NCBI RefSeq assembly: GCF_947179515.1
Contig: NC_067495.1
Span: 84,802,160-84,866,159 of the forward strand
Reading direction: 5' to 3'
Source of the DNA: Apodemus sylvaticus
Lineage: Eukaryota; Chordata; Mammalia; Rodentia; Muridae
Length of the DNA: 64,000 nt
Below are positions 23,589-34,321 of the stretch, one piece after another. A program made the position numbers and the translations under genes. The notes under the pieces were generated by a model. That model saw only the letters and a program-made list of their open reading frames with translations. It did no database searches and was not told the DNA's origin. Position 1 is the first letter of the stretch. Every line of letters begins with the position of its first letter.

Positions 23589-25762
23589 TTATTTTTTTTA
23601 ATTTTTTTATTGCAAATTTTTTATTCAATGTATTCTTTATTTACATTTCAATAATTACATTTCAAATGATTTCCCCTTTTCTGGGTACACACTCCCTGCA
23701 AGTCCCATAAGCCCTCTTCCTTCTCCCTGTTCCTCCATCTACTCCTTCCCACTTCCCTGTTCTGGTATTCCCCTATACTGTTGCACTGAGATTTCCAGAA
23801 CCAGGGGCCACTCCTCTGTTCTTTTTGGACATCATTTAATGTGTGGATTATGTCTTGGGTATTCTAAGTTCTAGGTAAATATCCATTTATCAGTGAGTTC
23901 ATACCATGATTGACCTTTTGAGACTAGGTTACCTCACTTACTATGATGTTCTCCAGCTCTATCCATTTGTCTAAGAATTTCATGAATTCATTGTTTCTAA
24001 TCTAATGGCTGAATAGTACTCCATTGTGTAAATATACCACATTTTTGTATCCATTCCTCCGTTGAGGGACACCTCGGTTCTTTCCAGCTTCTGGCTACTA
24101 CAAATAGGGCTGCTATGAACATAGTGGAGCATGTGTCCTTATTGCATGCCAGAGAATCTTCTGGGTCTACACCCAGGAGTGGTATAGCAGGGTCCTCCAG
24201 AAATGTCATGCCCAGTTTTCTGAGGAATATCCAGACTGATTTCCAAAGTGGTTGCACCATCTTACAGTCCCACCAGCAGTGGAAAAGTGTTCCTTTTTCT
24301 ACACATCCTCACCAGCACCTGTTATCTCCTGAGTTTTAACCTTAGCCATTCATGAAATCTCAGGGTTGTTTTGATTTGAATTTCCCTAATGATTAATGAT
24401 ATTGAATATTTCTTAAGGTGTTTCTCAGCCCTCCGATGTTCTTCATGTGAAAATACTTTCTTTAGCTTGGTACCCTACTTTTTAATGGGGTTATTGGTTT
24501 CTCTGGGTTCTACCTTCTTGAGTTCTTTGTATATATTAGATATTAGCCCTCTGTCAGATTTAGGGTTGGTGAAGATCCTTTCCCAATATGTTGGCTGACG
24601 TTTTTTCCTTCTAACAGTGTCCTTTCCCTTACAGAAACTTTGTAGTTTTATGAGGTCCCATTTGTCAATTCTTGATCTTAGAGCATAAGCTATTGGTGTT
24701 CCATTCAGGAACTTTTCCCCTGTGCCCATGTCCTCAAGGGTCTTCTCCAGTTTCTTTTCTACTAGTTTCAGTGTGTCAGGTTTTATGTGGAGGTCCTTGA
24801 TCCATTTGGAGTTCAGTTTAGTACAAGGAGATAAGTATGGATCAATTTGCATTCTTCTGCATGCATAACCTCCAATTGAACCAGCACCATTTGTTGAAAA
24901 GACTATCTTTTTCCACTGGATGCTTTCAGCTCCTTTGTCAAAGACCAAGTCACCATTGGATTCATTTCTGGATCTTCAATCCTATTCCATTGATCCACTT
25001 GCCTGACATTGTACCAATACCATGCAGTTTTTATCACTATTGCTCTGTAGTAAAGTTTGAGGTCTGGGATACTGAATCCCCCTGAAGTTCTTTTTCTGTA
25101 GAGAATAGTTTTAGTTATCCTGTTTTTTTTTTTTGTTATTCCAGATGAATTTGAGAATTGCTCTTTCTTGCTCTATGAAGAACTGGGTTGGGATTTTGAT
25201 GGGGATTGCATTGAATCTGTAGATTGCCTTTGGCAAGATGGCTTTTTTTAACTATATTAATCCTCCCAATCCACGAGCATGGAAGATTTTTCTATTTTCT
25301 GAGATCTTCTTTGATTTTCTTTTTCAGAGATCTGAAGTTCTTGTCATATAGGTCTTTCACTTGTTTGGTTAGAGTCACACCAAGATACTTTATGATGTTT
25401 GTGGCTATTGTGAAGTGTGTCATTTCCCTAATTTCTTTCTCAGTCTGCTTATCCTTTGAGTATACAAAGGCCACTGAATGGCTTGAGATGATTTTGTAGC
25501 CAGCCACTTTGCTGAAGTTGTTTATCAGCTGTAGGAGTTCTCTAGTAGAGTTTTTTGGGTCACTTAAGTATACTATCATATCATCTGCAAATAATGATAG
25601 TTTGACTTCTTCCTTTCCAATTTCTATCCCTTTGACCTCCTAATGTTGTGTAATTGCTCTAGCTATGACTTCAAGAACTATATTGAAAAGATATGGAGAG
25701 AGGGGGCAGTCTTGTCTAGTCCCTGATTTTAGTGAGATTGCTTCAAGTTTCTCTCCTTTCTT
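23589..25762 (-). mobile_element. 5'-truncated L1, ORF2 C-terminal half and 3' UTR
   Basis: A comparatively young minus-strand L1. The T-rich tail complement lies at 23589-23640, the 3' UTR to about 23880, then ORF2 up to about 25762, which is the reverse transcriptase region. Open pieces are 23997-24260, 24475-24948 (157 codons) and 25292-25579. The truncation leaves it without promoter, ORF1 or endonuclease. Confidence 0.85.
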
Positions 25763-26110
25763 TCTCAAGTCCTTTTTCAGGTCTTGAATAATTTTCCTCA
25801 TTTTCTTATTTCTTGGCTTCCTTTAAGAGATACATTTATTAAAGGTGGTGCACACCTTTAATCTGAGTATTTGAAGGGCAGAAGCAGGTGGATTCCTGAG
25901 TTCGAGGCCAGCCTGGTCTACAGGACAGCCAGGACTACACAGAGAAACCCTGTCCAATAAATAAATAAATAAATAAAATGTAGACACATTTATTTTCTTC
26001 AATTTTTGTTTGACTTTTTCTTGATTTCTCTAGGGAATTTATTTCCTCTTTAATGACCTATATAATCTTCAAAAAGTTAGTTTTAAGAGCTTTCTTTCTT
26101 TTTCACTTGT
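25763..26110 (-). mobile_element. Older L1, ORF1 N-terminal region
   Basis: Resembles the coiled-coil coding part of ORF1 in the other minus-strand L1s, with repeated TCTTTAA-type spacing. It is interrupted by a B1 at 25841-25981. It is probably the continuation of the element at 22425-23588, though I found no clear target duplication for the L1 that separates them. Confidence 0.5.
25841..25981 (+). repeat. B1 SINE
   Basis: A plus-strand B1 with the blocks GTGGTGCACACCTTTAATCT, GAGTTCGAGGCCAGCCTGGT and AGAGAAACCCTGTCC, and an AAATAAAT tail. The flanks AGATACATTTATT (25828-25840) and AGACACATTTATT (25982-25994) are a 13-base target duplication with one mismatch. Confidence 0.95.
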
Positions 26111-26789
26111 ATTGGAATACTCAGCAGTAGCAGAATACCTAAGCTCTGGTGGTGACATATTGTCCTCGCTACTATAGATTGTATTTTTATACTGCTGTCT
26201 ATCATCTGGGTTTGTGTTAAATATAGAACTAGTAGCCAATTTCTGTTCCTTTTTGTTGAATAGGTATTTTGTTCCTTCTTTTCTGTTTCCTCTTTGGTCT
26301 CTTGGGTTTCATGTCCTGGAGATCTAGTAGTAGACATTACCTCTGGTCCAGCAGTGAGTCTCTTACCTGAGTTGCTATCTGTTAAGCAGGTAGTCCAATG
26401 CCTTCATTGGACATTATGACATGGTGTTAAAGAAGTAGGATGTAGAGATAGTGTGACAGAGTCACTGAGAAAGTAAAGGAGGGCTATAAGGAATTCTGGA
26501 AGCCAGTTTGGCCTCCCATTAAGAAGACACTGACTTATTTTTGGCTACTTGTTCTTCAGGATTGTATGATATGTTTTCCTTGGTATAGTGGCCTGTTCCA
26601 GATGTTCTGAATGGCATGTCCTATACCTGTTTTTTTGACTCTTGTTGTGCCAGGTACCCAAACAGCAGAAGTCTGCCAAAGATGTAGTCAGGTACATGGT
26701 AGTAGTTGTGGGAGGTGGGATAGGAAGGGGTAGTAGTGGGTTGTGTCTTTGGAATACAATCTGAGGACATGAGAGAGTTTCAAGGCAAA
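26111..26789. other. No gene seen; possibly L1 5' region
   Basis: The first 250 bases may be the 5' continuation of the minus-strand L1. The rest is not recognised. Minus-strand frames of 84 and 82 codons here have no family features. Confidence 0.3.
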
Positions 26790-27125
26790 GCATGATGGTT
26801 TGTATATACGCAGCCCAAGGAGTGGCACTTTTAAAAGAAGTGGCCCTGTTGGAGTAGGTGTGTTACTGTGTGTCTAGGCTTTAACATCCTCCTCTTAGAT
26901 ACCTAGAAGCCAGTTATTTTAACAGCCTTCTGATGAAGATGAAGAATTTTCAGTTCTACCTACATCAAGACAGAGTACACCATGCCACCATGCCATGCTC
27001 CCACCATGATGATAATCGACTGAATATCTGAACGTGTAAGCAAGCCCCAATAAATTGTTGTCCATAAAAATACCTTGTTCATGGTGTCTGTTCACAGCTG
27101 TGAAAACTTAAGTAAGACAAAAGTA
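26790..27125 (+). repeat. Rodent non-autonomous DNA-transposon-like repeat (URR1-like)
   Basis: The order GATGGTTTGTATATACGC, GGAGTGGCACTTTTAAAAGA, GGCCCTGTTGGAGTAGGTGT, ATGATAATCGACTGAATATC, CAAGCCCCAATAAATTGTTG and CATGGTGTCTGTTCACAGCT matches a common rodent repeat that I remember as URR1 (hAT-like). The name comes from memory. The repeat identity is more certain than its class. Confidence 0.6.
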
Positions 27126-27167
27126 GGTACCAGGTACTAGGGTATTGATGTGATAGGCCTGACCATG

Positions 27168-27168
<1 letters not shown>

Positions 27169-27203
<35 letters not shown>
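27169..27203. repeat. T homopolymer, 35 bases
   Basis: An uninterrupted T run just after the URR1-like repeat. It could be the complement of a retroelement poly(A) tail, but I recognise no minus-strand element to its right. Confidence 0.95.
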
Positions 27204-27204
<1 letters not shown>

Positions 27205-28746
27205 ATATTGTACATTTATGGACATTGAATTAGGAAAGCAGTGGAATGCTATTTGGGACATGAAAGACTTTGTTACTTAAAGTGATTTGAATTGTGCATA
27301 CCTGTCCCAAGAGGTTTCAGTGGACAATTCAGTATGTGACCTAGAAAATGTTTTATGGTATTTTGGTAAAGAATGAGACTACTTTTCATCTTTGTGAGAA
27401 GTCTGCCTGATCTGTAAAGACTCAGATTATCTGCACTGAAAAAGGAACTCTTAGAGATACCCATCTGGTTAAGTCTTATGAAAAGCATTTTAAACAAGCA
27501 TAAAAAGTTGAGAAAGGAAAATATGAAATATATGTTTTAAGTATTAAAGGGGCACAAGGAAGTGAAATGGAATTGAGTACTGTATTCAAGGATATTAAGT
27601 AAAGGAGGTAGTGACCTTGGCCCAAGTTCTCACCCAGCTAAGTTTAGGTCCAGGCATGATAGTACATGCCTTTAAACCCAGGAGGCAAAACCAGACAGAT
27701 CTCTGAGTTCAAGGACAACACATTTCAAGAACAAAGCAAGTTATAGATGAAGAAATGCAAGCTTGGTGCTCCACATCTTTAATCCTCTGAGACAGACATG
27801 TAGATCTCTGGGATCAAGATCAATCTAGAGAGCAAAATCTAGGATAGCCAAGGTTAAGTGAAGGAGTTGGCCAAGATTAGTTGGCTAGTGATAATTTAAT
27901 AGAAGAAGAAGCCCATGTTAAAGCTCCTGCAAGCAACAGAACTCAGTAGCTTCAACCACGTGTTTCTGGCTTTACAGTCTTGAAAAGAAGGGGCAACTGA
28001 GATGATTGATGCTGGTTAACAGAGCTAAGAATTTAGCAGTGATTAAGAAAGACAAGCATGACTGATATGAAATCTTCTGAAAAGTATTTTCTAGGAGCAC
28101 AAAGCTGGATTCCATAGATAGTCAAGTTTTACCTCATGCTGCAGTTGTATTTGGAAATGTGTAAGGCTCACTCAGGTTTTAGTGGCTTTGAAGGCATGAA
28201 GGGGTCATGAAGGGCATCTAAGGCTTGGTACTGTGAGAAGCCATGGAAGGCCATGGCTAATGATGCATCTTCAGTTATAGTTGACAGTCTAGAACTGAAG
28301 AGCTTATGCAAAGGATTTGAGACTTGGATCTATGAAGATAGCTTATGAGAGAGTACTAGTGAAGCCTAGTTGCAGCAGAAGACCACAGTGTCTTAGAGAT
28401 GCCAGTATCATGCATGATCACCAAAAACAGCAGCAACAGTAGAGTTGATCCACTTGAGCTTAGAGTACTACAGAGGATAGCACTGGAGAAGTGATGCCAG
28501 ACCTTTCGAGTAGCAGAGAAGATCATGTGTGGATCCCAGATATTGAAATAAGAAAATGTAACATTAAAGTTGCCTTGGAGATCAAAAGATGTTTGAGATG
28601 CCAGAGCCATGGGCTATTTTCTGAGGAAAGATACTAACAGGGAGTGGAACAAGTCCAGAAGAAAGAAGTTTGTTATAGTCAACAAAAATGGAAAAGGAAT
28701 TGAAGATCTGAAGACTGCTTTGACATCAGACTTTGAGATGCAGTTT
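27204..28746. other. About 1.5 kb of unidentified, repeat-like sequence
   Basis: Purine-rich plus strand with many short open stretches and no L1. Two short SINE-like phrases occur: CATGCCTTTAAACCCAGGAG near 27667 and CATCTTTAATCCTCTGAG near 27775. It has the feel of a murine middle-repetitive non-coding element. No frame has recognisable domains. It ends exactly where the ERV LTR begins at 28747. Confidence 0.35.
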
Positions 28747-29166
28747 TGTATCCCATCCCGCAGGACCTAGTTATTTGAGGGGTCAAGAAGGACCAACCTT
28801 GAAAGAGAAATGGGCAAGAAAAGAGAGCGAGGCCAAGCAAAATAGGTGTCTTGTCAAGGCCTCTTTAATGAAAGGCTGGGTGCCTGGGTTTGAATATACC
28901 ATGAAAGGAAGTAGGGAGGGGCTGAGGGGGAATGCTAAAGGCACAGAAAGAGGAAAGGTCATGGGGCAGATGCTGACTGCAGCTTCTAGCTGATTTTCTG
29001 GAATGCTGGTTATGCCTAGACAACCCCGGGTTTTCGGACAGGATAAGAACCAGTTGATCAGCCTTGTGTGAAGAAGGGGGTGGTTCAGCTGTAAAACTGC
29101 AGGGTCAGTGGATTCTCAAGGTGAGAGCTGTTGAAAGTCTGGTTTCCCACAGATTCGTCTCCCACA
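28747..29166 (-). mobile_element. 3' LTR of a betaretrovirus-like ERV
   Basis: Read on the minus strand it starts TGTGGGAGACG at 29166 and ends GGGATACA at 28747, so it has TG...CA ends. It follows a polypurine tract directly. A CATTAAAG element near the complement of 28862-28870 may serve as poly(A) signal. The segment from about 28755 to 29030 is clearly the same family as 45208-45495, sharing for example GCTGAGGGGGAATGCTAAAG and CTTTAATGAAAGGCTGG. Confidence 0.85.
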
Positions 29167-29184
29167 TTTCCTCCTCTTTTCTTT
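29167..29184 (-). promoter_or_regulatory. ERV polypurine tract
   Basis: The minus strand reads AAAGAAAAGAGGAGGAAA directly before the TG of the LTR. In retroviruses this RNase H-resistant purine tract primes plus-strand DNA synthesis, and its position fixes the 5' edge of the LTR. Confidence 0.85.
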
Positions 29185-29578
29185 AATAAGGTAGGGAGGT
29201 GGCTATGGAAAGAAGGTCAGTGGAGAGCCTGTTTTATGCTATGTGGCTTGCACCCACATCCAATACTGCAGTAACTAGGCCTTTTTAGGTACTAGTAGGG
29301 CAGGGCCTATTTCTTAGGCTATGTCAGTGGCACCCACTCCAGGCATCATGTCCCACTCTAATGACTTAATCAGGCCCTTGGTGGTCATGATAAGCGCCCA
29401 GGTAGTGGACTCACAATAATCCCATCATGGAGTCACCCTGCAACCAGTAGGCTGTGTGCATCTCGCTTGTGGCACCACAATATTCCCATCATTGGCGACT
29501 CCACAGCTTATGGCCCTCAGCCACTATTAGGAGCCGGAGATCACCCTCCTGTTATTGATGTCTCCACAGCTTACAGAA

Positions 29579-29860
29579 CTAGAAAGGCTCTGTGCCTGCA
29601 GCAATGGTGGAGAACTGAAGGCCAACAGCTGCTCTCTCCACATTGGTGGAATAGAGGTCTTCAGCTGAGCCTCGGATGTCTAGCTGATGGTAGTGGACTG
29701 CAACTAATTTGTTTAAGGCAGAATCAATCTGTGATTTAAAGAAACTGGTTAATCTGTTAAAAGCTCAGGGGCCAAATGACAAAAGCAACAAAAGACCCAT
29801 GAGGGGCCCCAAAAGGCTGGGGAGCAAAGTGGAGAGCCAGGGAGAAGTCTCAGCATTAGC
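29579..29860 (-). pseudogene. ERV Env transmembrane subunit, C-terminal remnant
   Basis: In one minus-strand frame the translation contains SPWLSTLLPSLLG followed by a leucine-rich membrane segment ending SFGP. An in-frame stop follows at 29765-29767, then a typical cytoplasmic tail (NRLTSFFKSQIDSALNKL, VHYHQL) to a stop at 29579-29581. This is the membrane anchor of the gammaretrovirus/type D class of Env. Upstream, an eroded EEGMLVFFLQ segment resembles the conserved ectodomain region. Everything N-terminal to that is deleted. It is inactive: the fusion peptide and receptor subunit are absent and stops are present. Confidence 0.8.
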
Positions 29861-29949
29861 ATACTCTGGCACCTAGCATGTTCCTTCGGCATCCTGCAGA
29901 AAAAACACAAGCATACCCTCTTCTCTACACTCAGAGAATTCTCTGGCAT

Positions 29950-30240
29950 AGAAGTTTTAAAATTTTTGTGGTATATAAAGATGTGATTCTCTCCTCTTTT
30001 ATTATAAAAATATGGTTGTAAAGTTCTATGGGCCTGTTGCATAATATCTTGTCTCTGCAAATTATGAGGAATCTCAGTAATATGACTAATATCAAATTGT
30101 TAATAAAACATCTCAAATGACTGACTATAATAATCAGTTATAATATTTGTCTTAATCTGATTTGGAACATTCAGTATAAAAAAGTAACATGTAAACACAG
30201 TTATAACTAGAAAGTTTGAAAAGCTGTCAATAGTCATATG
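29950..30240 (-). pseudogene. ERV pol integrase core remnant
   Basis: The minus-strand translation contains VPNQIKTN, then SQSFEMFY, a stop, and QFDISHITEIPHNLQRQ followed by AHRTLQ. The order matches the retroviral integrase catalytic core of betaretrovirus type, around the second catalytic aspartate and the glutamate-bearing helix. The aspartate after KT reads Asn and the glutamate position reads Gln (DIMQQAH), so catalytic residues are lost. It is joined by deletion to the Env remnant. Confidence 0.75.
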
Positions 30241-30369
30241 TGTATATTTTGATTAATTTTTTTGAATTGTATTTGTATGAATAATTGTAAAAGTTAAGAA
30301 TTAGTATCATTAAAAAAGAAAAAATTTCAAGCATATATATAATTAATATATAAATCAAAAGTTTTATTT

Positions 30370-30490
30370 TTAACATTTTAAAAAGAACAGCTACAGCATC
30401 CAATTCAATCATCTGTGCTGAAGCAAGGGGACACTCAAAAGAATAAACATGTGATCTAATTATATCAGCTTTACTCCCATAGTAGATACA
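30370..30490 (-). pseudogene. ERV pol RNase H remnant
   Basis: The minus-strand translation contains SAQMIELDAVAVLF, resembling the retroviral RNase H segment around its conserved Gln and Glu. It is followed by AT-rich degenerate sequence down to the integrase remnant. The segment is cut at 30491 by the tail of the minus-strand L1. The match is short, so the call rests partly on its correct position upstream of integrase. Confidence 0.55.
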
Positions 30491-30738
30491 TTTTTTTATT
30501 CGATATCTTTTTTATTTACATTTCAAATGATTTCCCCTTTTCTAGCCCCCCACTCCCCGAAAGTCCCATAAGCCCCCTTCTCTCCCCCTGTCCTCCCACC
30601 CACCCCTTCCCACTTCCCTGTTCTGGTTTTGCTGAATACTGCTTCACTGAGTCTTTCCAGAACAAGGGCCCACTCCCCTGTTCTTCTTGTACCTCATTTG
30701 ATGTGTGGATTATGTTTTGGGTATTCCAGTTTTCTAGG

Positions 30739-31724
30739 TTAATAACCACTTATTAGTGAGTGCATACCATGATTCACCTTTTGAGTCTGGGTTACCTCAC
30801 TTAGTATGATGTTCTCTAGCTCCATCCATTTGCTTAAGAATTTCATGAATTCATTGTTTCTAATGGCTGAATAGTACTCCATTGTGTAGATATACCACAT
30901 TTTTTTGCATCCACTCTTCTGTTGAGGGATACCTGGGTTCTTTCCAGCATCTGGCAATTATAAATAGGGCTGCTATGAACATAGTAGAGCATGTATCCTT
31001 ATTACATGGTGGGGAATCCTCTGAGTATATGCCCAGGAGTGGTATAGCAGGATCTTCTGGAAGTGAGGTGCCCAGTTTTCAGAGGAACCGCCAGACTGAT
31101 TTCCAGAGTGGTTGTACCAATTTGCAACCCCACCAGCAGTGGAGGAGTGTTCCTCTTTCTCCACACCCTCTCCAACACCTGCTGTCTCCTGAATTTTTAA
31201 TCTTAGCCATTCTGACTGGTGTAAGGTGAAATCTCAGGGTTGTTTTGATTTGCATTTCCCTAATGACTAATGAAGTTGAGCATTTTTTAAGATGTTTCTC
31301 CTCCATCCAAAGTTCTTCAGGTGAGAATTCTTTGTTTAACTCTGTACTCCATTTTTTAATAGGATTGTTTGGTTTTCTGGAGTCTAACTTCTTGAGTTCT
31401 TTATATATATTGGATATTATTTGATGTAGGATTGGTGAAGTTCTTTTCCCAATTTGTTGGTTGCCGATTTGTCCTCTTGATGGTGTCCTTTGCTTACAGA
31501 AACTTTGAAATTTTATGAGGTCCCATTTGTCAATTTTTGATCAAGTGACCATAGGTGTGTGGGTTCATTTCTGGGTCTTCAATCCTATTCCATTGTTCCG
31601 CTTGCCTGACATTGTAACAATACCATGCAGTTTTTATCACTATTGCTCTGTAGTAAAATTTGAGGTCTGGGATACTGATTCCCTCTGAAGTTCTTTTACT
31701 GTTGAGAATAGTTTTAGCTATCCT

Positions 31725-31791
<67 letters not shown>

Positions 31792-34307
31792 TCCAGATGA
31801 ATTTGAGCATTGCTCTTTCTATCTCTATGAAGAACTGGGTTGGGATTTTGATGGGGATTGCATTGAATCTGTAGATTGCCTTTGGCAAGATGGCCATTTT
31901 AACTATATTAATCCTGTCAATCCGTGAGCATGGAAGATTTTTCCATTTTCTGAGATCTTCTTCGATTCCCTTTTTCAGAGATCTGAAGTTATTGTCATAT
32001 AGGTCTTTCACTTGTTTGGTTAGAATCACACCAAGATGCTTTATGATGTTTGTGGCTATTGTGAAGGGTGTCATTTCCCTATTTTCTTTCTCAGTCTGCT
32101 TATCCTTTGAGTATAGAAAGGCTACTGATTTGCTTGAGTTGATTTTGTAGACAGCCACTTTGCTGAAGTTGTTTATCAGCTGTAGGAGTTCTCTAATAGA
32201 GTTTTTTGGGTCACTTAAGTATACTACCATATCATCTGCAAATAGTGATAATTTACTTCTTCCTTTCCAATTTTTATCCCATTGACTTCCTTATGTTGTC
32301 TAACTACTCTAGCTAGGACTTCAAGAACTATATTGAAAAGATATGGAGAGAGGGTGCAGCCTTGTCTAGTCCCTGATTTTAGTGGGATTGCTTCAAGTTT
32401 CTCTACATTTAGTTTGATGTTGGCTACTGGTTTGCTGTATATTGCTTTTACTATGTTTAGTTATGGGCCTTGAATTCTTGTCATTTCCAAGACTTTTAGC
32501 ATGAAAGAATGCTGAATTTTGTCAAATGCTTTTTCAGAATCTAATGAAATGGTCATGTGTTTTTTTTTTCTTTGAGTTTGTTTATGTAGTGGATTGCATT
32601 GATGGATTTCCATATATTGAACCACCCCTCATCCCAGGGATGAAGCCTACTTGATCCTGGTGGATGATTGTTTTGATGTGTTCTTGGATTCAGTGGGTAA
32701 GACTTTTATTGAGTATTTTTGTATCGATATTCATAAGGGAAATTGGTTTTGGTATCAGTTGAACTGTGGCTTCATAGAAGGATTAGGGTAGTATTCCTTC
32801 TGTTTCTATTTGGTGGAATAATTTGAAGAGTATTGGTGTTAAGTCTTCTTTGAAGGTCTGATAGAATTTTGCACTGAAACCATCTGGTCTTGTGCTTTTT
32901 TTGTTCGAAAGGCTATCTATGACCCCTTCTATTTCTTTAGGGGTTATGGGTCTGTTTCGATGATCTATTTGATCCTAGTTTAATTTTGGTATTTGGTATC
33001 TGACAAGGAAACTGTCCATTTCCTCCAGATTCTCCAGTTGTGTTAAGTATAGGCTTTTGTAGTAGGATCTGATGATTTTTTGAATTTCCTCAGTTTCTGT
33101 TGTAATATCTCCCTTTTCATCTCTAATTTTGTTTATTTGGATACTTTCTCTGTGCCCTTTGGTTATTCTGGCTATGGGTTTATCTATCTTGTTGATTTTT
33201 TTCAAAGAATGAGCTCCTGGTTTTGTTGATTCTTTGTATGGTTCTCTTGGTTTCTACTTGATTGACTTCAGCCCTGAGTTTGATTATTTCCTGTCTTCTC
33301 CTCCTCCTGGGTGAATTAGCTTCTTTTTGTTCCAGGGCTTTCAGTTGTTCTGTTAATCTTCTAATGTATGCTCTCTCGAATTTCTTTTTGGAGGCAATCA
33401 AAGCTGTGAATTTTCCTCTTAGCACTGCTTTCATTGTGTCCCACAGATTTGTGTATGTTGTGCCTTCATTTTTGTTAAATTCTAAAATAATCTTTGATTT
33501 CTTTCTTTATTTCTTCCTTGACCAAGGTATCATTGAGTAGAGTATTGTTCAGTTTGCATGTGTATATTTGGGCTTTCTGTTGTTTTAATTGTTATTAAAT
33601 ACCACTTTTACTCCATAGTGATCTGATAGTAGGCATGGGGTTATTTCAATATTCTTATATTTCTTGAGGTCTGTCTTGTGACCAACTATACAGTCAATTT
33701 TGGAGAAAGTACCTTGAGGTGCTGAGAAAAAGGTATATTCTTTTGCTTTGGGATGAAAAGTTCTATATATATCTGTTAACTCCAATTGGTCCAAAGCTTC
33801 AATTAGTTTCACTGTCTCCCTGTTTAGTTTCTGTTTTCCTGATTGGTCCATTGATGAGAGTGGAGTGTTGAAGTCACCCTCAATTATTGTGTTAGGTGCA
33901 ATGTGTGCTTTGAGCTTTAGTAAAGTTTCTTTTATGAATGAAGGTGCCCTTGTATTTAGAGCATAGATGTTCAGGATTGAGAGATATTCTTGTTGGATTT
34001 TTCCTTTGACCAGCAAGAAGTGACCTTCCATGTCTCTTTTGATGACATTAGGTTGAAAGTCAATTTTATCTGATATTAGAATGGCAACTACTGCTTGTTT
34101 CCTGAGACCATTTGCTTGTAGAATTGTCTTCCAGTCCTTTACTCTAAGGTAGTTTTTGTCTTTGACACTGAGGTGCATTTCCTGTATGCAGCAAAATGTA
34201 GGGTCCTGTTTAAGTAACCAGTCTGTTAGTCTATGGTTTTTTATTGGGTAATTGAGTCCATTGATATTAAGAGATATTAAGGAGCAGTGGTTATTGCTTC
34301 CTATCAT
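30739..34307 (-). pseudogene. L1 ORF2 (endonuclease / reverse transcriptase), broken
   Basis: The first 240 codons (34307-33585) are open: MIGSNNHCSLISLNINGLN, the QEMHL motif (glutamate kept, usual Thr changed to Met), EGDFNTPLSSMD, and SDHYGVKVVF, which holds the catalytic Ser-Asp-His. This looks like an intact endonuclease fold. Later open pieces are 33434-33180, 33205-32975 and 32230-31718, and a C-terminal piece ends at 30739. Frame breaks, an internal deletion and the expanded homopolymer abolish the reverse transcriptase. Confidence 0.9.
31726..31789. repeat. 64-base T homopolymer inside L1 ORF2
   Basis: The other L1s here have only a short A run at this ORF2 position (for example ACAAAAAACCC near 40721). 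Here the run is 64 bases on the minus-strand coding sequence. It is internal to the element, so it is not a poly(A) tail. Confidence 0.97.
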
Positions 34308-34321
34308 TTTTGATGTTAATT

